64,000 bases of DNA from Caenispirillum salinarum_A. GTDB lineage: Bacteria > Pseudomonadota > Alphaproteobacteria > Rhodospirillales > Rhodospirillaceae. The notes beneath the pieces are model-generated. The model worked only from the letters and a program-made list of their open reading frames with translations. It had not been told where the DNA came from and did no database searches. The DNA lies in assembly GCF_044803115.1 (NCBI RefSeq), contig NZ_CP085224.1:1488001-1552000 (forward strand), written 5' to 3'. The position numbers and the translations under genes were made by a program. Shown here piece after piece: positions 24,699 through 33,930 of this stretch (positions are counted from its first letter, which is position 1; the number at the start of each line of letters is the position of its first letter).

Positions 24699-27488
24699 TC
24701 ACCCCAGGAACCCGCGCACCTCCTTCACCGCATCGGCCAGCCCGACGCGCCGGACGTCCACCCCCTCGGGGAAGGCGCCGAGCAGGCGCGAGGGCATCAT
24801 GGGGTCCAGCAGGACGAAGACGCCCGCGTCGTCCGCCCGGCGCACCAGCCGGCCGAAGGCCTGTTTCAGGCGCAGGCGGGCGATCATGTCGTCGTAAGCG
24901 CGGCCGCCGAAATGCGCCTTGCGGGCGCGGTGGAGGATGTCCGGCCGCGGCCAGGGGACGCGGTCGAACACCAGCAGGCGCAGCGAGCGGCCCGGCACGT
25001 CCACGCCGTCGCGCATGGCGTCGGTGCCCAGCAGGCAGGCGTTTTCCTCGCCCCGGAAAATCTCCACCAGCGTCGCCGGGTCCATGCCGTCGACATGCTG
25101 GGCGTGCAGCGGGATGCTCGCCTCGTCCATGGCCTGGGCGATGCGCTCGTGCACCGCGCGCAGGCGGGAAATGGCGGTGAACAGGCCCAGCGCCCCGCCT
25201 TTGGCCGCCAGGAACAGCTCCCGGTAGGCGCTGGCGACGCGCATCATGTCGTCCTTCCGCACGTCGGTGACCACCAGCACCCGCGTCCGCGCGGCGTAGT
25301 CGAAGGGCGACGGCACCGCCGCCCGCGCCGCCGGCACCGCCAGGTGCGCAGCCCCCGTGCGCCGCTCCGCCGCCGTCCAGTCGGCCTCGACGTCGCCCGA
25401 TCCGTCGCGCAGGGTGGCCGAGGTGATGAGCGCGCCGTGGGCAGGCTCGATGACGGCTTTGGCAAACGGCACGGTCGGGTCGATCCAGTGGCGGTGCATG
25501 CCGACATCGATGTCGCGGCCGTCGATCCGCTCCACCGCGAACCAGTCCACGAACAGTTCCGGCGTGTCCTCCGACAGCGAGCCAAGCATGTTGCGCCAGG
25601 CCGTCAGCGGCATGATGGCGCGGCGCTCCAGGCTCTTGATGAGGCTTTCCATGCGCAGGCGCTGGGCGGCGTCCAGCTCCGCGGCCTCGTCGTCCAGGCG
25701 CGTTTCCAGGGCCTTGGCGAGCGCCTTCAGCGGCCTTTCCACCCGCTCCAGCCGTTCGGCCAGCGCCACCGCCGCCTCCAGCAGGCCGGGGATGGGCGCG
25801 GTGGCCTCCGTCTCCAGGCTGTAGGGGCTGCGCGAGTCGGGCACGCGGGCGTAAACCTGATCGCGCACCAGCGCCAGGAACTTCTCCGCCTGGCCGTGCG
25901 GTTCCCCGTCCGCGATGCGCATGCCCCAGGACGGGCCGGGCAGGACGCGGGCGGCGTGCAGGGCCTCGGTCAGAGCTTCCGCCGCCGCCTCCACGTCGGC
26001 CACCAGGTCTTCCGCCCGGCGCTTGAGGCCGCGGGCGCGGGACCGGGTGGTGTCGCCCTCCGCCCCCAGCAGCCAGCGGCGCAGTTCGGCGGTTTCCATG
26101 CCGGTCAGGTGGGCGGAAAAGGCGCTGTCGGCGGCGTCGAAGACGTGATGGCCCTCGTCGAACACATAGCGGGTGGGCATCAGGCGCTCGTCCAGCCCGC
26201 CGAGGGCCGCCTGCACCATGACCAGCGCGTGGTTGGCGACGACGATCCGCGCCCGCCGCGCCCGCCGCACCGCGCGTTCGATGAAGCACTTGTCGTAGTG
26301 GGCGCAGGCGGAAAACACGCACTCCCCGCGCCGGTCGGCCAGCCCCAGCGTCTGGTTGCGGCCCAGAATGTCCACCAGCCAGCCGGGGAAGTCGCCGCCC
26401 ACCATGTCGCCGTCGCGCGTCGCGAGCGCCCAGCGCGCCATGAGCCCCAGCGCGATGGCCCCGCGCGGGTTGCGCTGCATGGTCGCACCCGTGATGGATT
26501 CCTCCAGGTTCAGCAGGCACAGGTAGTTCTCCCGCCCCTTGCGCACGACGACCTTGACGGACTTCTCCGCCCGGTCGGGGTGCAGGCGGTCCAGTTCCGC
26601 GTCCAACTGGCGTTGCAGGTTGCGGGTGTAGGTGGCGATCCACACCGCGCCCTCGTTCTCTTCGGCCCACACACTGGCCGGCGCGATGTAGCCGAGCGTC
26701 TTGCCGACGCCCGTGCCGGCCTCGGCAAGCACCACCCGCGGGGCGTTCTCGGCGTCGCGGGGCTGGAAGGCGTCCGTCGCGGCGGTGGCGTAGTCGGCCT
26801 GCTGCGGGCGGTCCTCGGCGGCCGAGCCCTTCAGCGCGGCCAGGCGCTCGCGGGCCTGTTCCGGCGTGATCGGCTTGTTGCCGGAGGGCGGTTCCGGCGC
26901 GTGTTCGGATGTCTCCGGCAGGCGCTCCCACACCCGCAGGCCGGCGGCGACGTTGGCGCGGTGCGGCGCGTCGCCATGGACGCCAAGGGCCGCCAGCACG
27001 CTCGCCGACCAGCCCCAGCTTCCCGACTGACCCATGCCCCACGACAGGTCGCGCATCGCCCCCTGTTCGCGCGGATGGGCGGTGGCGACTTCGCGCAGGA
27101 GGCGGCGGATGACCTCGATCAGCGCGGCGGCCTCGGCCTCCAGCGTGTCCGGCCGCTCCAGCCCCACGGCGTCGGCCAGTCCGCGCCCGGTGGGCAGGCA
27201 GAAGGTGGCCGGCCGGATGAAGGCGAACAGTTCCAGCACGTCGAAGCAGGGGAACAGGTCGGTCTTCAGCCGGGTGGCGAGGGCCGGCCCATGTGCCAGG
27301 ATCGGCCGCTCCCGCTTCGCCCGCTGGGCCGCCTGGGCGAGCGTCAGGTCCGCGATCTCGCCGTCGGGGGTGAGCATCACGGCACGCCGCAGCCCCGCCA
27401 CGAGCACCGGGCTCGGCGGAATGTGCAGGCGCGGCTGGCCCTGGCCGGCGGGCGGCGGCGCGTCGGTGGCGGCGGGATCGGGCGTCAT
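24699..27488 (-). CDS. DinG/XPD-like ATP-dependent DNA helicase
   Basis: Superfamily 2 helicase, 929 aa. Walker A EAGTGVGKTLGY is near residue 260, motif II is DEGH (VFDEGHHVF), and the C-terminal motifs include LGTDAMRDGVDVPG and QAFGRLVRR. Cysteines in YLCLLNL and in ECVFSACAHYDKC sit where XPD/DinG enzymes hold a 4Fe-4S cluster. The first 240 residues have no helicase motifs but contain HGPALATRLKTDLFPCFDVLELFAF, an arrangement common in alphaproteobacterial members and perhaps a remnant nuclease-like domain. The role is probably DNA repair. The plus strand here is open for a very long way, but that is a shadow of this gene's codon use. Confidence 0.86.
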   Translation of the reverse strand: MTPDPAATDAPPPAGQGQPRLHIPPSPVLVAGLRRAVMLTPDGEIADLTLAQAAQRAKRERPILAHGPALATRLKTDLFPCFDVLELFAFIRPATFCLPTGRGLADAVGLERPDTLEAEAAALIEVIRRLLREVATAHPREQGAMRDLSWGMGQSGSWGWSASVLAALGVHGDAPHRANVAAGLRVWERLPETSEHAPEPPSGNKPITPEQARERLAALKGSAAEDRPQQADYATAATDAFQPRDAENAPRVVLAEAGTGVGKTLGYIAPASVWAEENEGAVWIATYTRNLQRQLDAELDRLHPDRAEKSVKVVVRKGRENYLCLLNLEESITGATMQRNPRGAIALGLMARWALATRDGDMVGGDFPGWLVDILGRNQTLGLADRRGECVFSACAHYDKCFIERAVRRARRARIVVANHALVMVQAALGGLDERLMPTRYVFDEGHHVFDAADSAFSAHLTGMETAELRRWLLGAEGDTTRSRARGLKRRAEDLVADVEAAAEALTEALHAARVLPGPSWGMRIADGEPHGQAEKFLALVRDQVYARVPDSRSPYSLETEATAPIPGLLEAAVALAERLERVERPLKALAKALETRLDDEAAELDAAQRLRMESLIKSLERRAIMPLTAWRNMLGSLSEDTPELFVDWFAVERIDGRDIDVGMHRHWIDPTVPFAKAVIEPAHGALITSATLRDGSGDVEADWTAAERRTGAAHLAVPAARAAVPSPFDYAARTRVLVVTDVRKDDMMRVASAYRELFLAAKGGALGLFTAISRLRAVHERIAQAMDEASIPLHAQHVDGMDPATLVEIFRGEENACLLGTDAMRDGVDVPGRSLRLLVFDRVPWPRPDILHRARKAHFGGRAYDDMIARLRLKQAFGRLVRRADDAGVFVLLDPMMPSRLLGAFPEGVDVRRVGLADAVKEVRGFLG

Positions 27489-27545
27489 GGCCGGCGGAGT
27501 ATAGGAGGACCGGAAGGGGAACGCCAGAGGGGGGGGGCTTGTGCA

Positions 27546-27583
27546 GAAAAACCCCGCCGCCGGACGGGCATCCGGCGGCGGGG
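27546..27583 (-). terminator. Intrinsic terminator of the OmpA lipoprotein gene
   Basis: CCCCGCCGCCGGA (27552-27564) pairs perfectly over 13 bp with TCCGGCGGCGGGG (27571-27583). Read on the minus strand it is followed at once by TTTTT (27551-27547), the classical layout. It starts 29 bases after the lipoprotein stop. Confidence 0.88.
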
Positions 27584-27611
27584 CTTGGTCGTCAGCGGAT
27601 CGCGCGGGCGG

Positions 27612-28430
27612 TCAGGTGCCGGGAGCCGGGGCGACCGTGATGGTCACGCGGCGGTTTTCCACTTCCTCCACGCCGTCGCCGGTTTCGACGGCCGGCTGGC
27701 GCTCGCCCATGGCATCGCGGTTGATGGCGTCCGACGGCACGCCCATGGCGGTCAGCGCGCTGGTCACCATGGCGGCGCGGCGCTGGGCCAGGTCCTCGTT
27801 ATAGGCGGCCGAGCCGCTGGTGTCGGTGTGGCCGACGATGGTCACCACGGCACGGTCCATGCGCTCGTAGGTGGCGGCGGCGCGGGCGACCTCGCCGCGG
27901 GCCGCGGTGGTCAGGCGGGCGCTGTCCAGCGGGAAGTAGATGGCGAAGTCCTCGGCTTCGCGCACCACCGGCTCGCACTGTTCCAGCCACTCGGCGAAGG
28001 AGCCCTTGGCCATCGCGATGTGGTCGGGCTGGTGGCCTTCCTCTTCCTGCTCCATCCAGTGCTCGAACCACGCCTGGGCTTCGGCGCAGGCCTTGGGCGT
28101 GTTGCCGGGGGCGTTGCTCTGCAGGCGCTCGATCAGCGCGGTGCGGCCGGCGACCAGGTCGGCGCCCGAAATGCCGCGGGTCGAAAGCTCGGGCACGGCC
28201 GGCGCGGTGCCCTGGGCGGCGGACTTGGCGCGCATGTTGAAATAGGTCACGTCGCCCCAGTCGCTTTCGTTGCGCTCGAACTCGGCGCGGGCCAGATAGG
28301 CGTCCTTCAGCGCGTCGGTAAAGGCGTCGCCCTGGGCGGGCATGGCGCGGGTGGCTTCCAGGTCCCAGGTATCGGCACAGCCGGCCAGCAGGACGACGGT
28401 GGCGGCGGCGGTGAGGATAGGCTTGAGCAT
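27612..28430 (-). CDS. OmpA-family peptidoglycan-associated lipoprotein
   Basis: Outer-membrane lipoprotein, 272 aa. The lipobox LLAGC ends at C18, giving a type II signal peptide. The C-terminal OmpA domain has TIVGHTDTSGSAAYNEDLAQRRA, the stretch that binds diaminopimelate in peptidoglycan. The middle region (about 40-150) is charged and unlike Pal, so this is not Pal itself. ATG 28430 has GGGGGAG upstream. It diverges from lysK. Confidence 0.86.
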   Translation of the reverse strand: MLKPILTAAATVVLLAGCADTWDLEATRAMPAQGDAFTDALKDAYLARAEFERNESDWGDVTYFNMRAKSAAQGTAPAVPELSTRGISGADLVAGRTALIERLQSNAPGNTPKACAEAQAWFEHWMEQEEEGHQPDHIAMAKGSFAEWLEQCEPVVREAEDFAIYFPLDSARLTTAARGEVARAAATYERMDRAVVTIVGHTDTSGSAAYNEDLAQRRAAMVTSALTAMGVPSDAINRDAMGERQPAVETGDGVEEVENRRVTITVAPAPGT

Positions 28431-28616
28431 GTCCTGTATCTCCCCCTCTGTCGATGTGCCGCTCTCCGGACCGGAGGAGCAGCCTGTGGGTGTGTTGCGA
28501 CGGGCTCGTGCAACCCGACAACGCTCGAAGGGTGTATCCGCTGCACCTTTCGTGCAACAAACTTCCCGCTGCAATCGGCTGACGGGGCGCGGCGGCCCGC
28601 CCGGACCTGTTCGGCG

Positions 28617-28645
28617 TTGACGCGCTTGCGCGTGCGCCATAGCTT
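28617..28645 (+). promoter_or_regulatory. Sigma-70-type promoter of lysK
   Basis: TTGACG (28617-28622), a 17-base spacer and TAGCTT (28640-28645), about 77 bases before the lysK start codon. The -35 box matches five of six bases. The 292-base gap between the two divergent genes holds nothing else that I can name. Confidence 0.5.
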
Positions 28646-28722
28646 GCACCGGCGCGCCGTCTCTTTGTGGGGCCGGCGCCCTTTGCCGTGAACTTTCCGA
28701 ACTCCAACTGGATCAACACACG

Positions 28723-30327
28723 ATGTCCGATCTTCGCGACCTTGCCCTCAGCTCGAATGCCTGGCCGTTTCAGGAGGCCCGCGCCCTGCTGGAAAAGCGG
28801 CTGAAGGGGAAGAAACCGGAGAAGGGCTACGTGCTGTTCGAGACCGGCTACGGCCCCTCGGGCCTGCCGCACATCGGCACCTTCGGCGAGGTGATGCGCA
28901 CCACCATGGTCCGCCGCGCCTTCGAGGTGCTGGCGCCCGAGATCCCGACGCGCCTGTTCGCCTTTTCCGACGACATGGACGGCCTGCGCAAGGTGCCCGA
29001 AAACATCCCCAACAAGGAGGTTGTCGCCGCGCACCTGGGCAAGCCGCTGACGCGCATCCCCGATCCCTTCGGCACGCACGACAGCTTCGGCCACCACAAC
29101 AACGCCCGCCTGCGCGGCTTCCTCGACAGCTTCGGCTTCGAGTACGAGTTCCAATCGGCGACCGACTTCTACACGTCGGGTCGTTTCGACGATGCGCTCA
29201 AGCGGGTGAACGAGTGCTACGACGCCATCATGGACGTGGTGCTGCCGACGCTGGGCGAGGAGCGGCGCCAGACCTATTCCCCGTTCCTGCCGGTCAGCCC
29301 CAAGTCGGGCAAGGTGCTGCAGGTCGCCATCCTGGACCGCGACGTGGAGGAAGGCCTGATTACCTTCGAGGACGAGGACGGCGAGCGCGTCACCCAGTCC
29401 ATCTACAAGGGCGGCTGCAAGCTTCAGTGGAAGTGCGACTGGGGCATGCGCTGGTACGCGCTGGGCGTCGACTACGAGATGTCGGGCAAGGACCTGATCC
29501 CGTCGGTCGAGCTGTCGTCCAAGATCTGCCGCATCCTGGGCGGCACGCCGCCGCAGAACCTGACGTATGAACTGTTCCTGGACGATCGCGGTCAGAAGAT
29601 CAGCAAGTCCAAGGGCAACGGCCTGTCCATGGAGGAATGGCTGCGCTATGCGCCCGAGGAGAGCCTGGCGCTGTACATGTACCAGAAGCCCAAGACGGCG
29701 AAGCGCCTGTACTTCGACGTCATCCCCAAGGCGGTGGACGAGTACCTGACCCACTGCGAGAAGTACCCGGAGCAGGAGCCGAAGACCCAGCTGACCAACC
29801 CGGCGTACCACATCCACGGTGGCAAGCCGCCGGTGCTGAAGGCGCACCTGTCCTATGGCATCCTGCTGAACCTGGCGGGCGTGGCGCATTCCGACGATCC
29901 GGCGGTGCTGTGGCACTACATCACCCGCTACGCCCCGGACGCCAGCCCGGAAACGGCGCCCATGCTGGACCGGCTGGTGACCTATGCCATCCGCTACTAC
30001 ACCGACTTCGTCCTGCCCCATAAGGTCTACCGCAAGGCGACCCCGGACGAGGTGACGGCGCTGACGGAATTGCGCGACAAGCTCAAGGCCGCGCCGGCGG
30101 AGGAACGCACCGACGCCCAGGCGCTGCAGAACGCGGTGTACGAGGTCGGCAAGGCCCACACCGAGACCTTCCCCGAGCTGCGGGCGTGGTTCCAGTGCCT
30201 CTACCAGGTGCTGCTGGGCCAGGACCAGGGGCCGCGCATGGGCTCGTTCTTCGCGCTCTATGGCGTTGACGAGTCCGTGGCGCTGCTCGACCGCGCCGTG
30301 AAGGGCGAGGATCTGGCAGCGGCGTGA
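28723..30327 (+). CDS. lysK: Class I lysyl-tRNA synthetase
   Basis: Charges tRNA-Lys with lysine. 534 aa, class I type: the HIGH-like signature is HIGT (residues 50-53, in GPSGLPHIGTFGE) and the KMSKS-like loop is KISKSK (292-297). GGCKLQWKCDWGMRW is the strongly conserved class I LysRS segment. This enzyme is the archaeal-type form found in alphaproteobacteria and a few other bacteria instead of class II LysS. The start is ATG 28723. It stands alone, with a promoter upstream and a terminator downstream. Confidence 0.94.
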   Translation: MSDLRDLALSSNAWPFQEARALLEKRLKGKKPEKGYVLFETGYGPSGLPHIGTFGEVMRTTMVRRAFEVLAPEIPTRLFAFSDDMDGLRKVPENIPNKEVVAAHLGKPLTRIPDPFGTHDSFGHHNNARLRGFLDSFGFEYEFQSATDFYTSGRFDDALKRVNECYDAIMDVVLPTLGEERRQTYSPFLPVSPKSGKVLQVAILDRDVEEGLITFEDEDGERVTQSIYKGGCKLQWKCDWGMRWYALGVDYEMSGKDLIPSVELSSKICRILGGTPPQNLTYELFLDDRGQKISKSKGNGLSMEEWLRYAPEESLALYMYQKPKTAKRLYFDVIPKAVDEYLTHCEKYPEQEPKTQLTNPAYHIHGGKPPVLKAHLSYGILLNLAGVAHSDDPAVLWHYITRYAPDASPETAPMLDRLVTYAIRYYTDFVLPHKVYRKATPDEVTALTELRDKLKAAPAEERTDAQALQNAVYEVGKAHTETFPELRAWFQCLYQVLLGQDQGPRMGSFFALYGVDESVALLDRAVKGEDLAAA

Positions 30328-30344
30328 GGCCGGCGTGAACAGCG

Positions 30345-30383
30345 AAAGGGCGCGGCGGCTTCGGCCTCCGCGCCCTTTTTCCT
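30345..30383 (+). terminator. Intrinsic terminator of lysK
   Basis: AAAGGGCGCGG (30345-30355) pairs over 11 bp with CCGCGCCCTTT (30368-30378), and the T-run continues as TTCCTT. It lies 18 bases after the lysK stop, between convergent genes. Confidence 0.88.
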
Positions 30384-30417
30384 TGTACACTTTGCAGCGG
30401 GATGTGCCGCCCGGTCT

Positions 30418-31713
30418 CTACACCCGGTATCCCAGCGCGCGCGGAATGGCGAGCACCAGCTCCGGCCACACCAGCACGGCGATCAGCGCCAGGCCCATGC
30501 TCAGCACCAGCCAGAGAATCCACCGGAAGGTGCTTTCCATGGGCACGCCGGCGACGGTGGTGGTCACCATCAGGTTGACGGCCACTGGCGGGGTGAACTG
30601 GCCGATGGCGATGTTCATGGCCATGACCACGCCGAACCACGTCACGTTCCACTGGAACGCCGTCACGATGGGCATGAGCAGCGGCAGCATGATCAGGTAG
30701 ATGGAAATGCCGTCCAGCACCATGCCGGCCAGCAGCAGGAACACCATGATCATGCCCAGGATGACCCACTGGTTGTCCGACACCGACAGCAGGGCCTCGG
30801 CGGCGGCATCGAAGGTACCCAGCGTCGCGCCGGCCCAGGCGAAGATGCCCGCCAGCGAGATGATGAGCATGATGATACCCGACGTCACCGCGCTGTCGAC
30901 GAACACCTGGTACAGGTCGCGCAGGCCGATGGAGCGGTAGATGACCATGCCGACGATGATGCCGTAGGCCACGGCCACCACCGCGGCCTCCGTCGGCGTG
31001 AACAGGCCCGACCGCAGGCCGCCCAGGATGATGACCGGCGCCATCAGCCCCGGAATGGCGCCGACGAATGCCTTCCAGATGTTGGGCCGCGTCGGGTCCT
31101 CGGCGGCGCCCAGGTCGTGGCGGCGCGACAGCCACAGCACGGGCAGGATGATCGCCAGCCCCGCCAGCAGGCCCGGCACGATGCCGCCGGCGAACAGGGC
31201 GCGCAGGTCCGCGCCCGGCACCAGGATGGAATAGACGATCAGCGCCACCGACGGCGGGATCAGGATGGCGGTGGAAGCCCCCGCGGCGATGACCGAGGCG
31301 GCGAAGGGCTTGGGGTAGCCCGCCTTCATCATGCTGGGAATCATCACCATGGCGACGGCGGCGGCATCGGCGGGGCCGGAGCCCGACATGCCGCCCATCA
31401 TCAGGCACACCAGCACCGCGACCACCGCCAGCCCGCCCCGGCGCGGCCCCACGATGGCGCTGGCGAAGGTGACCAGCGCCTTGGCGACGCCCGACCGCTC
31501 GAAGATCATGCCGGTCAGGATGAACAGCGGGATGGCGATCAGCGGATATTTGGCGATGCCGTTGTACGTGTTCGTACCGACGGTCGCCAGGGCGTAGACG
31601 TCCAGCCCCAGATAGATGCCGACGATGCCGGCGAAGCCAAGCGCCACGGCGATGGGTGTGCCGATGAACAGCAGCGCCGCGAAGCTGAGGAGAAGGGCTG
31701 CGCCGGCGGTCAT
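30418..31713 (-). CDS. dctM: TRAP transporter large permease DctM
   Basis: Twelve-helix inner-membrane subunit of a TRAP transporter, 431 aa, the usual length. Marks: FTGMIFERSGVAKAL-like segment (ILTGMIFERSGVAKALVTF), MMGGMSGSGPADAAAVAMVMIPSM and IPPSVALIVYSI, all typical of DctM. TRAP systems use the sodium gradient to import organic acids. The start overlaps the small-permease stop by 4 bases. It is the last gene of the operon DctP, isomerase-like, DctQ, DctM. Confidence 0.92.
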   Translation of the reverse strand: MTAGAALLLSFAALLFIGTPIAVALGFAGIVGIYLGLDVYALATVGTNTYNGIAKYPLIAIPLFILTGMIFERSGVAKALVTFASAIVGPRRGGLAVVAVLVCLMMGGMSGSGPADAAAVAMVMIPSMMKAGYPKPFAASVIAAGASTAILIPPSVALIVYSILVPGADLRALFAGGIVPGLLAGLAIILPVLWLSRRHDLGAAEDPTRPNIWKAFVGAIPGLMAPVIILGGLRSGLFTPTEAAVVAVAYGIIVGMVIYRSIGLRDLYQVFVDSAVTSGIIMLIISLAGIFAWAGATLGTFDAAAEALLSVSDNQWVILGMIMVFLLLAGMVLDGISIYLIMLPLLMPIVTAFQWNVTWFGVVMAMNIAIGQFTPPVAVNLMVTTTVAGVPMESTFRWILWLVLSMGLALIAVLVWPELVLAIPRALGYRV

Positions 31714-32294
31714 GCCTCGCGTCCTCCGTCACGGCCCCGGCGGGGGCGCAGCGCCAGCCAGGCGCGCTCCAGCACGCGGAACAGAATCACCGCCGACAGG
31801 ATCGGCAGCCACATGGTGTAGAGCCAGTTGGGATAGCCAAGGCCCGCCGACACGGTCTCGTAGGTGAACTCGTCCAGCGCGAACAGGGCGCCGTAATACA
31901 GCACCATGGAAAAGACCAGCGTGGTGATCGCCAGCGTCAGCAATTCCGCCGCCAGCCGCAGGGGCCGGGGCATGCGCTCCAGGAAGAAGGTGATCTTGAT
32001 GTGGTCGTGGCGCGCGAAGGCGACCGCCGCCCCTAGCAGCGTCATCACCACCAGCAGGAAGATGGAGAACTCTTCCGTGAACGCGAAGGAGGCGTTGGTG
32101 GCGTAGCGCACCACCACGTTCGCCAGGCTGATGAGGCAGATAAGCGCCATGGCGGCGGCGGCCAGGGCTTCCTCCACCTTCAGCGGCACCTTGGGCGGCG
32201 GTGGCGGTTCGGCGTCGACGGGGCCTTGCGGACCGTACAGCGCCTTGTCGTCGACGCCGCCGCCGCCCGGAGACGAAGGGGCCGTGTCGCTCAC
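31710..32294 (-). CDS. dctQ: TRAP transporter small permease DctQ
   Basis: Four-helix membrane subunit, 194 aa from GTG 32294, with a proline-rich cytoplasmic N-terminus (AEPPPPPKVPLKVEE). FTEEFSIFLLVVMTLLGAAVAFARHDHIKI is the conserved DctQ stretch. GTGA overlap couples it to the isomerase-like gene upstream, and ATGA overlap couples it to DctM downstream. Confidence 0.88.
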   Translation of the reverse strand: MSDTAPSSPGGGGVDDKALYGPQGPVDAEPPPPPKVPLKVEEALAAAAMALICLISLANVVVRYATNASFAFTEEFSIFLLVVMTLLGAAVAFARHDHIKITFFLERMPRPLRLAAELLTLAITTLVFSMVLYYGALFALDEFTYETVSAGLGYPNWLYTMWLPILSAVILFRVLERAWLALRPRRGRDGGREA

Positions 32295-32647
32295 GAGGTG
32301 ACCTGTTTGCGGTAGGTGTCGGTGTCCATGTCGCGCACCTCCACCGACAGGTTGATGCCCGGCTTGCCCTCGACCGCGCCGGCGAGTCGGGCGAGGACGG
32401 CCTCGGCGAGCGCGCCCTTGGCCTCGGGCGTGCGGCCCTTCAGCAGGCCGATCTCGACATGCATCATGAAACCTTCCGCCGCGCCGTCGGCGACGACCAC
32501 GTCGCCGACATTGAGGATGCGGCTCTTGCAGGCGTCCATGGTGGCCTTGGCGTGCTCCACGCACAGGCGATGGACGGACAGCGCCAACTGCGCGGGCTCG
32601 AAGGCGCCGGCCAGGTTGGCGGAGTGCTCGATGCGGATCTGCGGCAT
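32291..32647 (-). CDS. 5-carboxymethyl-2-hydroxymuconate isomerase-like protein
   Basis: 118 aa, tautomerase-superfamily fold. MPQIRIEHSANL begins with the catalytic Pro2 after methionine removal, as in HpaF/CHMI, and the MHVEIGLLKGRTPEAKGALAEAVL segment matches that family. CHMI acts in homoprotocatechuate breakdown, but no other gene of that pathway is here. ATG 32647 is used; the open frame upstream of it is a dispersed repeat. It lies between the TRAP binding-protein and small-permease genes, so its substrate is likely related to what the transporter carries. Confidence 0.82.
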   Translation of the reverse strand: MPQIRIEHSANLAGAFEPAQLALSVHRLCVEHAKATMDACKSRILNVGDVVVADGAAEGFMMHVEIGLLKGRTPEAKGALAEAVLARLAGAVEGKPGINLSVEVRDMDTDTYRKQVTS

Positions 32648-32689
32648 GGTGGGGTTCCTTGGGGAGAAGGGGCGGGGCGGCTGACGGAG

Positions 32690-32766
32690 TGCGTGGACCC
32701 CAGCTTTCGCTGGGGCGACGTCGTTGAAGACCCCTTCATTCCCGCGAAAGCAGGAATCCACGCACA
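32690..32766. repeat. Dispersed palindromic repeat between DctP and the isomerase-like gene
   Basis: Two hairpins: CCCCAGC/GCTGGGG (32698-32704, 32709-32715) and ATTCCCGC/GCAGGAAT with one mismatch (32738-32745, 32750-32757). TTCCCGCGAAAGCAGGAATCC is a near match of a very common proteobacterial intergenic repeat; translated it gives the well-known spurious peptide MDSCFRGNE. It places stable RNA stems directly after the binding-protein gene. Confidence 0.75.
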
Positions 32767-32787
32767 GCGTCGGCCGCCCGCACGCCC

Positions 32788-33819
32788 TTACCGGTTGGCG
32801 ATGCTCTCTTCGGCCTTCTTGACCAGGTCCGGCCCGATCTTCCGGGCCCAGTCGTCATAGACGCCGCGGGTGGCATCCACGAAGGCCTGGCGCTGTTCCG
32901 GCGTCAGTTCGGTGACCTCCGTGCCCAGGCTGCGGATTTCCTCGATCAGGGACCGGTCGTCTTCGGTCACGCCCTCGCGCGCGGCCTCGATGCCGATCTT
33001 GCCGGCGTCGACGGCGGCCTGGCGGACGATTTCCTGGTCTTCCGGCGAGAAGCTGTCCCACACGCGCTTGTTGATGGCGAAGATCAGCGGATCGGCCATG
33101 TAGTGCCACAGCGTGATGTGGTCCTGGCCGATGGTGTCCATCTTCGCCAGCTTGTAGATGATGAGCGGGTTTTCCTGGCCGTCGACGGCGCCGGTGGTGA
33201 GCGCCGGCTTGGCATCGGCCCAGCTCATCTGCGTCGGGTTGGCGCCCAGCGCGGTGAAGGTGTCGTTGAACAGCGGCGAGCCGACCACGCGCATCTTCAA
33301 GCCGGCCATGTCCTCGGGCGAGGTGATGGGCTTCTGGCTGTTGGACACCTCGCGGAAGCCGTTCTCGGCCCAGGCCAGCGGCACCACGCCCTGCTTCTCG
33401 ATGGCAGCGAAGATGTCCTCGCCCACCGGCCCTTGCGTCAGGGCGTCGATCGCGTCGTAGTCGGGCATGAGGAAGGGCAGGGAGAACAGGTTCAGTTCCT
33501 TGACCTGCGGCGACCAGTTGATGGTCGAGCCCACCGCCATGTCGATGATGCCCTGGCGCATGGCGGTGAATTCCTTGGTCTGGTCGCCCTGCACCAGCTG
33601 GGTGCCGGGGTAGACCTTCATGGAGATGCGCCCGTCGGTGCGCTCGTCCACCAGCTTCACCCACTCCTCGGCGGCGATGCCCCAGGGGAAGGGCGTGCCG
33701 AGCACGGTGGAGACCTTGTATTCGTTCTTGTAGTCGGCGGCGGTGGCGGCGGTGGTCAGGCCCGGCAGGGCCACGGCGGCGGCGACCAGCGCCCCCAGCA
33801 CTCCCTTGAACATGCTCAT
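32788..33819 (-). CDS. dctP: TRAP transporter substrate-binding protein DctP
   Basis: Periplasmic binding protein, 343 aa, signal peptide with cut after ATAADY. Family strings: EEWVKLVDERTDGRISMKVYPG, MAVGSTINWSPQVKELNLFSLPFLM, GLKMRVVGSPLFNDTFTALGANP with the arginine that binds ligand carboxylates, and DGQENP. The ligand is an organic acid; which one is unknown, though the isomerase-like neighbour hints at an aromatic-derived acid. ATG 33819 is used; two codons later a second ATG is possible. It is the first gene of the operon. Confidence 0.9.
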   Translation of the reverse strand: MSMFKGVLGALVAAAVALPGLTTAATAADYKNEYKVSTVLGTPFPWGIAAEEWVKLVDERTDGRISMKVYPGTQLVQGDQTKEFTAMRQGIIDMAVGSTINWSPQVKELNLFSLPFLMPDYDAIDALTQGPVGEDIFAAIEKQGVVPLAWAENGFREVSNSQKPITSPEDMAGLKMRVVGSPLFNDTFTALGANPTQMSWADAKPALTTGAVDGQENPLIIYKLAKMDTIGQDHITLWHYMADPLIFAINKRVWDSFSPEDQEIVRQAAVDAGKIGIEAAREGVTEDDRSLIEEIRSLGTEVTELTPEQRQAFVDATRGVYDDWARKIGPDLVKKAEESIANR

Positions 33820-33930
33820 GTTGCGTTTCCTCGTTGCGCGACAGTAACTGATTCGGCTGCACGGAGATTAGCCGTTCGGACCGTTTTAGCGCAATGAAAG
33901 GAATGGCTGCAGTGCGAGAGTGAAAGGAGG

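Noticed and set aside
24912..28691. Very long open frame on the plus strand opposite the helicase and OmpA genes
   Set aside because: It has no family motifs, is low-complexity (rich in R, G, H, Q), and lies opposite two well-supported genes. In DNA this GC-rich the opposite strand stays open by codon bias alone.
32648..32761. N-terminal extension MDSCFRGNE of the isomerase-like gene
   Set aside because: This peptide is the usual translation of a dispersed palindromic repeat. The family alignment begins at MPQIRIEH with the catalytic proline.
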